Origin: Emticicia sp. BO119
Lineage (GTDB): Bacteria > Bacteroidota > Bacteroidia > Cytophagales > Spirosomataceae
Length of the DNA stretch: 64,000 bases
Direction of reading: 5' to 3'
NCBI RefSeq assembly: GCF_013912375.1
Contig: NZ_JACETV010000002.1
Span: 992,001 to 1,056,000, forward strand
Position numbers and translations under genes: made by a program. How positions within the stretch are numbered: position 1 is the stretch's first letter; each line of letters opens with the position of its first letter. A model generated the notes under the pieces. It was not told the DNA's origin, made no database searches, and saw only the letters and a program-made list of their open reading frames with translations. Below, piece after piece: positions 8,918-17,584 of the stretch.

Positions 8918-10714
8918 TCAGGCTGTTGCTGTCTGGCAACCATGATGGGCTTTGGTAACATTATAGAAAAACTTCTGCATATCCCAGGCAGATGTCGGGC
9001 ATCTTTCGGCACACAAACCACAATGCAAACATACGTCTTCATCTTTCACCATTACCCTACCTGTAGCCAGAGTACCTGATACCAACAACTCTTGGTCAAG
9101 GTTTAATGCCGGAGCCATCAGGCGGGTTCTTAAGTCTTCTTCTGTACCGTTCACGGTAAATGTAATGCAGGAAGTAGGGCAAATATCCATACAGGCATCG
9201 CACTCTATACAGCGATTCTCGGTAAATACAGTCTGTGCATCACAATTCAGACAACGTTGTGCTTCTTTGAAACCCTCCAATTTGTTGAAACCCAATTCAA
9301 CTTCTTTTTTACGGTCTTTCAGTGTCACGGCCTTATCTGCCTGTGCTACTACAAAACGATGATCGGTAGCTACTACACTATCATAACTCCATTCATGAAT
9401 ACCCATTTTCTGAGAAACCAGATTAGTATATGGAGACGGTCGGTCATTTAGTGACTTGCCCTGACAGAATAAATCTATTGAAATAGCACCCTGATGCCCT
9501 TGTGCTACGGCCGTAATAACATTCTTCGGTCCTAATGCTGCATCACCGCCAAAGAACACTTTCGGATTTGTTGACTGAAAGGTAACTGCATCTACTTTGG
9601 GCATTTCCCATTTATCAAACTCAATTCCTAAATCACGTTCAATCCAGGGAAAGCTGTTTTCTTGTCCGATAGCAACCAAAACATCATCAGCTTCAATAAA
9701 TACATGGGCTTCACCAGTTGGCAGGAGTGAGCGTTTGCCTTTTTCATCATATACGGCGTGCACTTTTTCAAAGGTCATTCCTTTTAGTTGCCCATCTTCA
9801 ACCACAAACGATTTGGGTACATGATTATCCAGAATCGGAATATCTTCATGCATGGCATCTTCTTTTTCCCAGGGAGAAGCCTTCATTTCAGTAAACGGAC
9901 TACGCACTACTACCTTTACGTTTTCACCACCTAATCGGCGAGATGTCCGGCAGCAGTCCATAGCAGTATTCCCACCCCCTAATACAATTACGTTTTTGCC
10001 TATTTTATTCGTATGTTCAAACGCTACACTTGCCAGCCATTCAATACCTATATGAATGTTAGCAGCTCCTTCTTTACGACCCGGTAAATCGGCTAAATCT
10101 CTACCCCTTGGGGCACCTGTGCCAATAAAAACAGCATCATAATCTTTGGCTAAAACATCCTTCAGGCTTGAAACATAGGTTTTGAAGTGGGTATGAATAC
10201 CCATATCGAGAATATTATTGACTTCTTCGTCTAAAACGTGTTCAGGCAAGCGAAAAGACGGAATCTGGCTACGCATCATTCCACCGCCTTTGATTTGCTC
10301 ATCAAAAACATGTATTTCGTAACCAATAGGGGCCAGATCTCTGGCTACTGTCAAAGAAGCTGGGCCTGCGCCAATTAAAGCTACCTTTTTGCCGTTTCCT
10401 TTTTCAGGAGCTTTTGGAATAAGATTCTTAATGTTGCCTTTATTATCGGCGGCAACTCTTTTTAATCGACAGATGGCTACGGGTTCTTCTTCTACTCTTC
10501 CACGGCGGCAGGCAGGTTCACACGGCCTGTCGCAGGTACGTCCTAATACACCCGGGAATACGTTAGATTCCCAGTTAATCATGTACGCTTCTGTATAGCG
10601 TTCGGCCGCAATTAATCTGATGTACTCGGGCACAGGGGTGTGTGCAGGGCAAGCGTACTGGCAATCTACTACCTTATGATAGTACTCTGGGTCATTGACA
10701 TTTGTCGGTTCCAA
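8918..10714 (-). CDS. GltD-like FAD/NAD(P) oxidoreductase with C-terminal 2x[4Fe-4S] ferredoxin domain
   Basis: The N-terminus has the four-cysteine Fer4_20-type module (CQYACPAHTPVPEYIRL, then GRTCDRPCEPACRRG) found in glutamate synthase small subunit and NfnB-like proteins. Next are an FAD Rossmann motif (IGAGPASLTVARDL) and an NAD(P) motif (VIVLGGGNTAMDCC). The C-terminus holds two [4Fe-4S] motifs, CIECDACMDICP (502-513) and CLHCGLCAERCP (562-573). A glutamate synthase role is unlikely because no gltB is adjacent. The position directly upstream of korAB suggests it moves electrons between NAD(P)H and ferredoxin or the Kor clusters. The start codon appears to be TTG (10714), since no ATG lies before the conserved N-terminus. 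Function is inferred from context. Confidence 0.85.
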   Translation of the reverse strand: MEPTNVNDPEYYHKVVDCQYACPAHTPVPEYIRLIAAERYTEAYMINWESNVFPGVLGRTCDRPCEPACRRGRVEEEPVAICRLKRVAADNKGNIKNLIPKAPEKGNGKKVALIGAGPASLTVARDLAPIGYEIHVFDEQIKGGGMMRSQIPSFRLPEHVLDEEVNNILDMGIHTHFKTYVSSLKDVLAKDYDAVFIGTGAPRGRDLADLPGRKEGAANIHIGIEWLASVAFEHTNKIGKNVIVLGGGNTAMDCCRTSRRLGGENVKVVVRSPFTEMKASPWEKEDAMHEDIPILDNHVPKSFVVEDGQLKGMTFEKVHAVYDEKGKRSLLPTGEAHVFIEADDVLVAIGQENSFPWIERDLGIEFDKWEMPKVDAVTFQSTNPKVFFGGDAALGPKNVITAVAQGHQGAISIDLFCQGKSLNDRPSPYTNLVSQKMGIHEWSYDSVVATDHRFVVAQADKAVTLKDRKKEVELGFNKLEGFKEAQRCLNCDAQTVFTENRCIECDACMDICPTSCITFTVNGTEEDLRTRLMAPALNLDQELLVSGTLATGRVMVKDEDVCLHCGLCAERCPTSAWDMQKFFYNVTKAHHGCQTATA

Positions 10715-10844
10715 CGGTTGAATATATTTTTATAATTAAATCGTAAGTAAAGCTACTTAATTTTAAAATTCAAAGCCAAATAATATTTTGTATTTGACTA
10801 AACTGGCAATGATTCTATGATATTTTGTCAAGAAAGTACAAATT

Positions 10845-12245
10845 TTACATCTGCTTTAACTCACTTACCAATTTGGTTAGCACTCCCTTCGCATCACCAA
10901 AAAGCATACTTGTTTTTGGCTGATAAAACAATAAGTTATCAATACCTGCATAACCTGCATTCATGCTTCTTTTATTTACTATTACGTTATGAGCATTTTC
11001 AACATCTAAAATAGGCATACCAAAAATAGGAGAAGATGGATCGGTTTTGGCCGCAGGGTTTACTACATCGTTGGCTCCAACTACTAAAACCACATCGGTT
11101 TTGGCAAATTCTGGATTGATGTCTTCCATCTCAACTAATTTATCATAAGATACATTACTTTCGGCCAATAAAACGTTCATGTGCCCCGGCATGCGTCCTG
11201 CTACAGGATGAATAGCATATTCAACATTAACGCCTCTTTCTTCGAGCAATGTTTCTAATTCATGGATCACGTGTTGAGCCTGTGCCACCGCTAAACCATA
11301 ACCAGGCACTATTACAACTTTTTTAGCATAGTTCATTAAAATGGCTGTATCCGAAATTGAAATGTCTTTTATACTGCCTTTTACATCATTGCCTGCGGCA
11401 CTCGCTCCGCCACCACCGAATGCACCGAAAATAACATTACTTAATGGACGATTCATCGCTTTACACATAGCTAAAGTAAGGATTGTACCAGCAGAACCTA
11501 CTAAAATCCCTCCGGTAAGCATTACCTGATTCTGATACAGGAATCCCCCAAAAGCAGCTGCCAGACCAGTAAAAGAGTTAAGTAAGGAAATTACCACTGG
11601 CATATCAGCCCCCCCGATCGGAATCACAAATAAGACCCCATATATCAAAGCTGAAACAAAAAGCAACACAGGCAATAGCATGTGTTCTGGTTGTGCATAA
11701 ACAATATAGATACCGAAGACAATCAATGCTACCATTATAATTGTATTCAGAATATTATAAGATGGTAGCCTGACAGGCTTTTTCATGGTTTCGTTCAGTT
11801 TCAGAAAAGCAATGATACTTCCGCTGAAAGACACTGAGCCGATAATCATGCCTGCAATGATGGTTGCCAGAGCTCCTGTATTACCAATATTATGTTCATA
11901 TTCCATAATGCCGATTAAGGCCGCACAAGCACCCCCCATTCCATTGAAAAGTGATACTAACTCAGGCATTTTGGTCATTTGTACTTTGTTGGCTGTTAGC
12001 CAGCCAGCTACAGTACCAATGCCTATAGCAGCTAAAATCAGAATGATTTTCAAAGGCTCTCTTGACGTATAACCGTCAGGATGATTATACCATAGAATAG
12101 TACCTGCTATAGCTAAGGTCATACCGAATGCGGCATACAGATTCCCTCTTCGGGCGGTGTCGGGGTGGCTTAACATTTTTAAGCCTATTACAAAAGTGAC
12201 AGAGGCTATTAAATAGACTATATCCAGAATGTATTTTATCTCCAT
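10845..12245 (-). CDS. pntB: NAD(P) transhydrogenase subunit beta
   Basis: PntB carries the membrane domain and the NADP(H)-binding domain III of the proton-translocating transhydrogenase. That enzyme uses the proton gradient to reduce NADP+ with NADH. About nine transmembrane helices fill residues 1-270 (for example the SLFNGMGGACAALIG and IPIGGADMPVVISLLNSF segments). The soluble domain III begins near residue 290 and includes VIVPGYGLAVAQAQH (NADP pyrophosphate loop), HPVAGRMPGHMNVLLAE, VVLVVGANDVVNPAA and KRSMNAGYAGIDN. The length of 466 residues is normal. The order pntAA-pntAB-pntB on the minus strand shows the three-gene form of the enzyme. Confidence 0.96.
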   Translation of the reverse strand: MEIKYILDIVYLIASVTFVIGLKMLSHPDTARRGNLYAAFGMTLAIAGTILWYNHPDGYTSREPLKIILILAAIGIGTVAGWLTANKVQMTKMPELVSLFNGMGGACAALIGIMEYEHNIGNTGALATIIAGMIIGSVSFSGSIIAFLKLNETMKKPVRLPSYNILNTIIMVALIVFGIYIVYAQPEHMLLPVLLFVSALIYGVLFVIPIGGADMPVVISLLNSFTGLAAAFGGFLYQNQVMLTGGILVGSAGTILTLAMCKAMNRPLSNVIFGAFGGGGASAAGNDVKGSIKDISISDTAILMNYAKKVVIVPGYGLAVAQAQHVIHELETLLEERGVNVEYAIHPVAGRMPGHMNVLLAESNVSYDKLVEMEDINPEFAKTDVVLVVGANDVVNPAAKTDPSSPIFGMPILDVENAHNVIVNKRSMNAGYAGIDNLLFYQPKTSMLFGDAKGVLTKLVSELKQM

Positions 12246-12280
12246 TGCACTGAATTTGATAGGGTAGGTGTGTGTCTTCT

Positions 12281-12589
12281 TTATTTTTTCTTAAACATTT
12301 CCAACATTCTGTCTGTTACGGCAAAGCCTCCAACTACATTGAGTGTTCCTAATACCACTGCTACAAAACCCAGTGCTAATGCCAATATATTATCAACAGG
12401 CGTATTTAGCATCACAATAATAGCTCCCACAATCACCACCCCATGAATAGCATTTGCACCACTCATTAAAGGGGTATGTAGCACCGCAGGTACTTTGCCA
12501 ATTACCTCTACGCCTACAAAAACAGATAATATCAGAATGTATATCATCTCAATATTTTCGCCTAAAAAACTGACTATATCGTTAATCAT
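12281..12589 (-). CDS. pntAB: NAD(P) transhydrogenase subunit alpha, membrane part
   Basis: This 102-residue protein is the separate membrane piece of the alpha subunit (domain II, alpha part). It has three hydrophobic helices around YILILSVFVGVEVI, LMSGANAIHGVVIVGAI and ILALALGFVAVVLGTLNVVGG. The conserved motif HTPLMSGANAIHG (about 38-50) and GGFAVTDRML near the C-terminus are diagnostic. In E. coli this segment is fused to PntA; here it is its own gene, as in Rhodospirillum and many Bacteroidota. It lies 35 bp upstream of pntB and 49 bp downstream of pntAA, consistent with one transcript. Confidence 0.95.
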   Translation of the reverse strand: MINDIVSFLGENIEMIYILILSVFVGVEVIGKVPAVLHTPLMSGANAIHGVVIVGAIIVMLNTPVDNILALALGFVAVVLGTLNVVGGFAVTDRMLEMFKKK

Positions 12590-12638
12590 TATAAATAAGG
12601 TTATTTAGAATTTAATGAGTTGAATATTAGTATTGAAT

Positions 12639-13757
12639 CTATTTTACCACAGATGGGTGCACTGCTTTGCCTTCATGCACAATCAATGAACCCTTAGTTA
12701 TTTCTTCATCCATTTCCCACTTGAAACCGTCTTTATTTGCCAGGTGTAATAAAAAAGTTGAAATATTTTTGGCATATAATTCACTTGCATTCAATGGTAG
12801 AAGCGAAGGAATATTTGGTTCACCAACGATAGTTACACCATGTTTGGTAACAGTCTTGCCATATTCGCTGCAAGCACAGTTACCACCCTGTTCTACGGCC
12901 ATATCAACTATTACAGAACCTAATTTCATGCTTTTTACAACTTCTTCAGGCACCAGCATCGGGGCTTTTTTACCAGGTATCAAGGCAGTGGTAATCACTA
13001 AATCGGCTTCACTGATGTGTTTCGCAATTACTTCCTGTTGCCTTTTGAGAAAATCTTCTGATACGCCTTTCACATAGCCTCCCTCAATTTTTACAGAATC
13101 ATCACCTTGCACTTCGATAAACCTTCCACCTAATGATTGTACCTGCTCTTTGGTTTCGGGGCGAATATCGCTTACTTCCACTACTGCTCCCAGGCGTTTG
13201 GCCGTCGCAATAGCCTGTAAGCCGGCCACCCCTGCACCCATAATTACTACTTTAGCAGGTTTAATAGTACCTGCGGCAGTCATGAGCAAAGGGAAGATTT
13301 TACCTAAATGATAAGCACCAATAATAACAGATTTGTAGCCCCCAAGATTAGCTTGTGAACTCAGTGCATCCATTTTCTGGGCTCTGGAAATACGGGGGAT
13401 CGCATCGACCGAAAAAGCAGAAATACCTTGCCTGACACTGGCTTCTATGAGCTCTGGATTTGTAGCCGCGTACATGAATGAGATAGACACAGCACCTTTT
13501 TTCATATGCCCGACTTCCTCAACCGTAAGCGGGTTTACTTTCAATACGATATCAGCACCTGAAAGTAGAGAAGATTTATCTTTTTCAGATTTAACACCAA
13601 TGGCTTCATAAGCTGTATCGTCAAAAAAGGAGGAGACTCCGGCTTCTTTTTCAATCGCACACTCAAATCCGGCTTGAATCAGTTGTTTGCAGACTTCGGG
13701 ACTTAGGGCAACACGTTTTTCAAATGCTTTGGTTTCTTTAATTATTACTATTTTCAC
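12639..13757 (-). CDS. pntAA: NAD(P) transhydrogenase subunit alpha, soluble NAD-binding part
   Basis: This is the NAD(H)-binding domain I protein of the transhydrogenase. The sequence opens with the family's KIVIIKETKAFEKRVALSPE. The dinucleotide motif is VVIMGAGVAGLQAIATAKRLGA, followed by DIRPETKEQVQSLGG and ALIPGKKAPMLV. I set the start at the GTG at 13757, because homology begins exactly there; an in-frame ATG 48 bp upstream (13805) would add an atypical NYFYIRGVINKAYYP leader. It is the first gene of the pnt operon and possibly of the whole pnt-gltD-like-kor block. Its 372 residues fit the split form. Confidence 0.93.
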   Translation of the reverse strand: MKIVIIKETKAFEKRVALSPEVCKQLIQAGFECAIEKEAGVSSFFDDTAYEAIGVKSEKDKSSLLSGADIVLKVNPLTVEEVGHMKKGAVSISFMYAATNPELIEASVRQGISAFSVDAIPRISRAQKMDALSSQANLGGYKSVIIGAYHLGKIFPLLMTAAGTIKPAKVVIMGAGVAGLQAIATAKRLGAVVEVSDIRPETKEQVQSLGGRFIEVQGDDSVKIEGGYVKGVSEDFLKRQQEVIAKHISEADLVITTALIPGKKAPMLVPEEVVKSMKLGSVIVDMAVEQGGNCACSEYGKTVTKHGVTIVGEPNIPSLLPLNASELYAKNISTFLLHLANKDGFKWEMDEEITKGSLIVHEGKAVHPSVVK

Positions 13758-14000
13758 TGGGTAGTAAGCTTTATTTATTACGCCTCTAATATAGAAATAA
13801 TTCAAATATTTATCAATATATTCATAAGTTAAATTGCCGTTAAAAAATGTTTCGACTAACGGGAGGGTTTTTACCTATGTCTTTTGCTATTGTCTCGACG
13901 AATTGATTAAAAAATAATCAGGAAAGCGTGGCTTATTCTGAAAATCTGCTTCAGAATCAAACCAGAAGATTATATGATTAAAAAAAAACTTATGTAATTT

Positions 14001-15230
14001 CTAAGGTAAATCAGGTAGGTAATCAAGTGGAAGTAACTCGCCCATTTTTTCATAGCCCCATCTTCCCTCAAAGACAATAGCTAAAGGATTAATCAGATGA
14101 CCATTTTTTTCGACAATTGCCGGAGATTCCAGTAATGATAGAATAGAAGTTTGAGGTATATTTTTTTGCCCGCCATCTGCAAATTGTGGCTCTTCAAATT
14201 CTTTGTTGTATATTACATATAAATGATTTGTAAATTCAATGTTAAATACATCCTTATGAGAGCTTACTATTTCTGATTCTTTTAGTGGAGTTCTGACTAA
14301 ATACTGTATATATCTGGCAAAACCATTAGTAGCTAATTTCTTTAAAGACTGATTGATCCTTAGCTTAAGATCAGCAGAATCAACCATCATTTTTTCTTTA
14401 GATGCCTCGGTTACTATATTGCCTGTGCTATCTCGTTTTTCAGCTACCAAAGGCACAGAAAAAAGCATTTTATTCTGTCGGATCAGAGTGTGCATCACAT
14501 AGCCTTCTTCGCTGAGCTTTTGTTCGGTCAGGGCTTTCAGAAAATGTTGTGAAGACCCATAATACGCTTTATTTCTGTTTTCGATCCATTGTTTTCTTCG
14601 TCTGTCACTTCTTGTTTTCATTTCTTCAAAGAACGGATAACCCCAGAAAGAAATATAACGCTCTTTAAAGTTGTATCTGAACTCTTCTAACTGATATTTT
14701 ACTACATATCCTAAAGCTTTATTTTCAATTTTCAATGGTTCTTCGGCTCTGATAATCAGTTCAGAATCATCATTATTCATACTGAATGTTAAGGCCTCAG
14801 AATTTTTCAGTTTACATTCTTTTGAAAAATTTGTTTTACCCATAAATCCTTCTTCAAAAATGTGATAGTATTTTCTGAAGCCATCTTTCAGTCGTTTAAT
14901 TGTCACTCCCTGTAATTCAATCGCATCGGCGTTCAGCATTATCAGCAGTGGCTTTCGTAATGTATCGGCTTTTAATTGTAAAGAGAAGGTTTGATATCCT
15001 ACATAACTTATTACCAGATCAATAGTACCAGATGGCACGTTTATGAGTTTAAATCTGCCTTTGTCGTCGGTTTGTTGGCCTTTGGTTGTATTACTGATAA
15101 ACACATTGGCAAAAATCAAAGGTTTTTTATCTGCCGCATCAATTACACGCCCTTCTATGTTTAGTTGACAGAAGCCGGCTAAAGAAAAACAGAATAATAG
15201 TAAAGTAATTGTAATAGTTGTTGTACGCAT
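14001..15230 (-). CDS. CarboxypepD_reg-like domain protein of the envelope
   Basis: A signal peptide (MRTTTITITLLLFCFSLAGF) is followed by a carboxypeptidase-regulatory-like beta-sandwich at about 23-105 (INIEGRVIDA-type start, DKGRFKLINVPSG, ISYVGYQT). The remaining 300 residues contain no domain I recognise. This architecture is common in Bacteroidota, where the sandwich often precedes TonB-dependent receptors, but this protein is too short for a barrel of that type. I preferred the ATG at 15230 over one at 15260 because a TAnnTTTG-type -7 element (15269-15276, minus strand) would leave almost no leader for the longer form. No operon partners are obvious. Confidence 0.7.
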   Translation of the reverse strand: MRTTTITITLLLFCFSLAGFCQLNIEGRVIDAADKKPLIFANVFISNTTKGQQTDDKGRFKLINVPSGTIDLVISYVGYQTFSLQLKADTLRKPLLIMLNADAIELQGVTIKRLKDGFRKYYHIFEEGFMGKTNFSKECKLKNSEALTFSMNNDDSELIIRAEEPLKIENKALGYVVKYQLEEFRYNFKERYISFWGYPFFEEMKTRSDRRRKQWIENRNKAYYGSSQHFLKALTEQKLSEEGYVMHTLIRQNKMLFSVPLVAEKRDSTGNIVTEASKEKMMVDSADLKLRINQSLKKLATNGFARYIQYLVRTPLKESEIVSSHKDVFNIEFTNHLYVIYNKEFEEPQFADGGQKNIPQTSILSLLESPAIVEKNGHLINPLAIVFEGRWGYEKMGELLPLDYLPDLP

Positions 15231-15268
15231 GCAGGCTTTATAAGACAAGTATTTCATCAATTATAATA

Positions 15269-15276
15269 CAAAGGTA
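15269..15276 (-). promoter_or_regulatory. Bacteroidota -7 element
   Basis: TACCTTTG on the minus strand matches the TAnnTTTG consensus of the Bacteroidota housekeeping sigma factor. No TTG is found at the expected -33 spacing. It supports the 15230 start of the CarboxypepD_reg-like gene. Confidence 0.4.
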
Positions 15277-15414
15277 TAACTAATTGTTTAGTTATTTTTT
15301 GAATAATTCTGAAAATCTTCAACGGAAATTTACAGACACCATTTTAAAAGCAAAGAAAAGCAGATTTGAAATAAATCTAAATTTCCTTATTATTGAATAA
15401 AATTTACGACCGAT

Positions 15415-15849
15415 ATGGAAGAACAAAAGAAAATAACCAAGCATTACGCAAATGATGAAGTAACGGTTGTCTGGCAGCCACATATGTGTATTCACTCAGC
15501 TATCTGTTTTCGGGGCTTACCTCATGTATTCGACCCTCGAAAGCGGCCGTGGGTAACACCTGAACACGAGAGCGGTGAGAAAATTATGGAGCAAATAGAT
15601 AAATGTCCTTCAGGAGCACTATCTTATTTTAAAAACGTAGCAGGCGAACAGGAGAAGCAGATAGATAGTGAAACAATTGTAGAAACTGCCAAAAACGGGC
15701 CTTTATTAGTCTATGGTAATATATCAATTAAGGATTCAGAAGGTAATATAACCAGGAAGCATAAGGTTACAGCACTGTGCCGTTGTGGCTCTTCTGAAAA
15801 CAAGCCTTTTTGTGATGGTACACATACCAAAATAGGTTTTATAGCCTGA
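15415..15849 (+). CDS. Fer4_19 / CDGSH iron-sulfur fusion protein
   Basis: Two iron-sulfur modules are fused in 144 residues. The first half is a divergent mono-cluster Fer4_19 domain (WQPHMCIHSAICFRGLPHVF, then DKCPSGAL). The second is a CDGSH (mitoNEET-like) motif, CRCGSSENKPFCDGTH (about 124-139), whose three Cys and one His bind a labile [2Fe-2S] cluster. No signal peptide is present, so it is cytoplasmic. CDGSH proteins act in iron-sulfur or redox sensing and transfer. The bacterial two-domain form is known from genomes but little studied. It is a single gene, divergent from its upstream neighbour and ending at a strong terminator. Confidence 0.9.
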   Translation: MEEQKKITKHYANDEVTVVWQPHMCIHSAICFRGLPHVFDPRKRPWVTPEHESGEKIMEQIDKCPSGALSYFKNVAGEQEKQIDSETIVETAKNGPLLVYGNISIKDSEGNITRKHKVTALCRCGSSENKPFCDGTHTKIGFIA

Positions 15850-15860
15850 AGAATCAAAGT

Positions 15861-15899
15861 AAAAATGGGTTATCAAGAATTTTATGATAACCCATTTTT
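15861..15899. terminator. Strong bidirectional terminator
   Basis: A 15-bp perfect stem (AAAAATGGGTTATCA / TGATAACCCATTTTT) with a 9-base loop sits between the converging CDGSH and tatC genes. The A/T ends of the stem supply a T-run in either direction. Confidence 0.9.
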
Positions 15900-15915
15900 A
15901 TTGAATATTTTAAGA

Positions 15916-16800
15916 CTAATCTTTTATTTCTCCTCCCTCAGCAGCTAAATCAGCCAGTCGTCTTTTTTCTTCTCTTGCCGATATAATAATACTTACTTCG
16001 TAGAGAATGTACAACGGGAAAGCTACTAATAGCTGACTCGTAACATCGGGTGATGGTGTAATTACAGCTGCTACAATCAGAATAACAACCACCGCGTGTT
16101 TACGGTAGGTTCTCATAAACTCAGGGCCGATGACACCAATTTTAGTTAGTACAAATATAGCTATAGGCAACTGAAAGGCCACTCCACAAGCTAAAGTAAG
16201 GGTAGCTAATAAAGAAATATAAGAACCTATATCAAATTGATTTTCGATACTCTTACTAATCTGAAAATTAACTAAAAAGTTGATAGCCAATGGCGAAACA
16301 ATAAAATAACCAAATAAAACCCCCGAAAAGAATAAGAAAGTAACATAGAAAACTGCACCTCTGGCTGATTTCATTTCAGTAGGTTTTAAACCCGGTTTCA
16401 CAAAACGCCATATTTCCCAGAATACATACGGGAAAGCGAATACCAGACCGATGATTGCCGCAGATGTAAAGGCCATAATGAATTGCCCTGATACCTCACG
16501 GCTCATTAAACTGAATTGGAGTTTATCCACACAAAGTCCTTGTGCACCAACAGCTTGTCCTAACTTACACATCATGCGGTAAGTCCAGAAATCTATCTTA
16601 GACGGCCCTAAGATAACAGTCTCATAAATTTCTTCAATATAAACAAAAGCAAAAATCATGAAGAAAACGATAGCGGCAGCGGCACGGATTAAGTGCCATC
16701 TAAGCTCTTCAAGGTGGTCTAAAAACGACATCTCCTTGCCCGCTTCTTCTTCTTTCGGCTCGTCATCGTAGTCGTAATACGGAGTTTGATCTAATGGCAT
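15916..16800 (-). CDS. tatC: Sec-independent protein translocase TatC
   Basis: TatC is the multispanning receptor of the twin-arginine translocase. The canonical FLDHLEELRWHLIRA motif opens helix 1 (about 25-40), and the conserved FVKPGLKPTE cytoplasmic loop is at about 138-147. Six hydrophobic helices follow the usual pattern, ending in VITPSPDVTSQLLVAFPLYILYE. The loop after helix 1 is long, a common Bacteroidota trait. No tatA/B gene is adjacent in this window. A likely Tat substrate is encoded at 53628-54665. A CAAATATA motif at 16820-16827 gives a -7 element about 20 bp ahead of the ATG. Confidence 0.97.
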   Translation of the reverse strand: MPLDQTPYYDYDDEPKEEEAGKEMSFLDHLEELRWHLIRAAAAIVFFMIFAFVYIEEIYETVILGPSKIDFWTYRMMCKLGQAVGAQGLCVDKLQFSLMSREVSGQFIMAFTSAAIIGLVFAFPYVFWEIWRFVKPGLKPTEMKSARGAVFYVTFLFFSGVLFGYFIVSPLAINFLVNFQISKSIENQFDIGSYISLLATLTLACGVAFQLPIAIFVLTKIGVIGPEFMRTYRKHAVVVILIVAAVITPSPDVTSQLLVAFPLYILYEVSIIISAREEKRRLADLAAEGGEIKD

Positions 16801-16849
16801 TTTTTCAATAATTTTCTTTCAAATATACGCAAGAAGTGCAAAATGGTTT

Positions 16850-17461
16850 TTACTTCTTGGCAGTACTATCTTTTTCAATAGTTATTTTTCCGCTTTTTTT
16901 ATCTTCAGCATATTTTTTGTTCAGGCCTTCCAATACTTGTTTGGTAATGTCGAGGTCTTCTTTAGCAAATAACACGCCACCTCCTTTAGAGTAACCAATT
17001 ACCATGTCATATTTATCACCTGTATTGAACTCCTTCAGGTAATCGTGAATTTTATTCAGAATATCCTCTGTTTTCTTCGCTTCTTCCTGCGCCAATTGTT
17101 GTGCATTTTTATCACGATATGCCATCAGGTTTTGTTCTTCCTGTTGTAATTGCATTTGAGTAGTTTGCGCTTGTTCCTGAGTCATATGGCCTTGCTGGGC
17201 TCTTTGTTGAAAAAACGCTACTTTGTTCTGGAACGTACGAGCCTTGTTCTGTAGGTCATTTTCTAACTGAAATCTTTTATTTTCAGAAGCCTTGCTGATG
17301 TCTTTATAATAGTCATATTTATTAAGCAAGGTGTCGGTATTTACATATACAATACGACCCGCTACTTGCTTACCACCTGCCGTTGTTGAAGTAGAAGATG
17401 ATTTGTCACAACCCCACGCAATAAGAGAAACTAATAGAACGAAAACTGAAAGTTTTTTCAT
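16850..17461 (-). CDS. OmpH/Skp-like periplasmic chaperone, possible lipoprotein
   Basis: A signal peptide ends in LIAWGC followed by a Ser/Thr-rich linker, so Cys18 may be lipid-modified; the lipobox is imperfect. The mature part has the Skp/OmpH layout: a short strand GRIVYVNTDTLLNKYDYYKD, a long charged coiled coil (about 60-130, rich in Q, K and E), and the C-terminal return KYDMVIGYSKGGGVLFAKED-type strand. OmpH/Skp proteins hold unfolded outer-membrane proteins in the periplasm. Canonical Skp is soluble; a lipid anchor would be a variation. It lies 50 bp downstream of nothing cotranscribed, with its own -7 motif (17540-17547), and is followed by tatC. Confidence 0.82.
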   Translation of the reverse strand: MKKLSVFVLLVSLIAWGCDKSSSTSTTAGGKQVAGRIVYVNTDTLLNKYDYYKDISKASENKRFQLENDLQNKARTFQNKVAFFQQRAQQGHMTQEQAQTTQMQLQQEEQNLMAYRDKNAQQLAQEEAKKTEDILNKIHDYLKEFNTGDKYDMVIGYSKGGGVLFAKEDLDITKQVLEGLNKKYAEDKKSGKITIEKDSTAKK

Positions 17462-17552
17462 TTGAAAATTAATTAGCGTACACCTGATGTCTGTGTACTA
17501 TGAAAAGTATTTGATAAAGTTTTTTGCAAATAAAGCCTGCAAAGATAGAAAA

Positions 17553-17573
17553 ATCCCTCAGAAAAAGAGGGAT
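17553..17573 (-). terminator. Terminator after the 118-residue membrane protein gene
   Basis: The 7-bp stem ATCCCTC / GAGGGAT lies 12 bases beyond the stop codon and is followed by a TTTTTC run on the minus strand. Confidence 0.75.
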
Positions 17574-17584
17574 CGTAAAGGCTT

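Noticed and set aside
8918-10714. Glutamate synthase small subunit (gltD)
   Set aside because: No gltB is adjacent, the protein has an added C-terminal double ferredoxin domain, and the partner genes are korAB.
12667-13077. A 136-codon frame antisense to pntAA
   Set aside because: It overlaps a strongly conserved coding gene entirely and shows no family resemblance.
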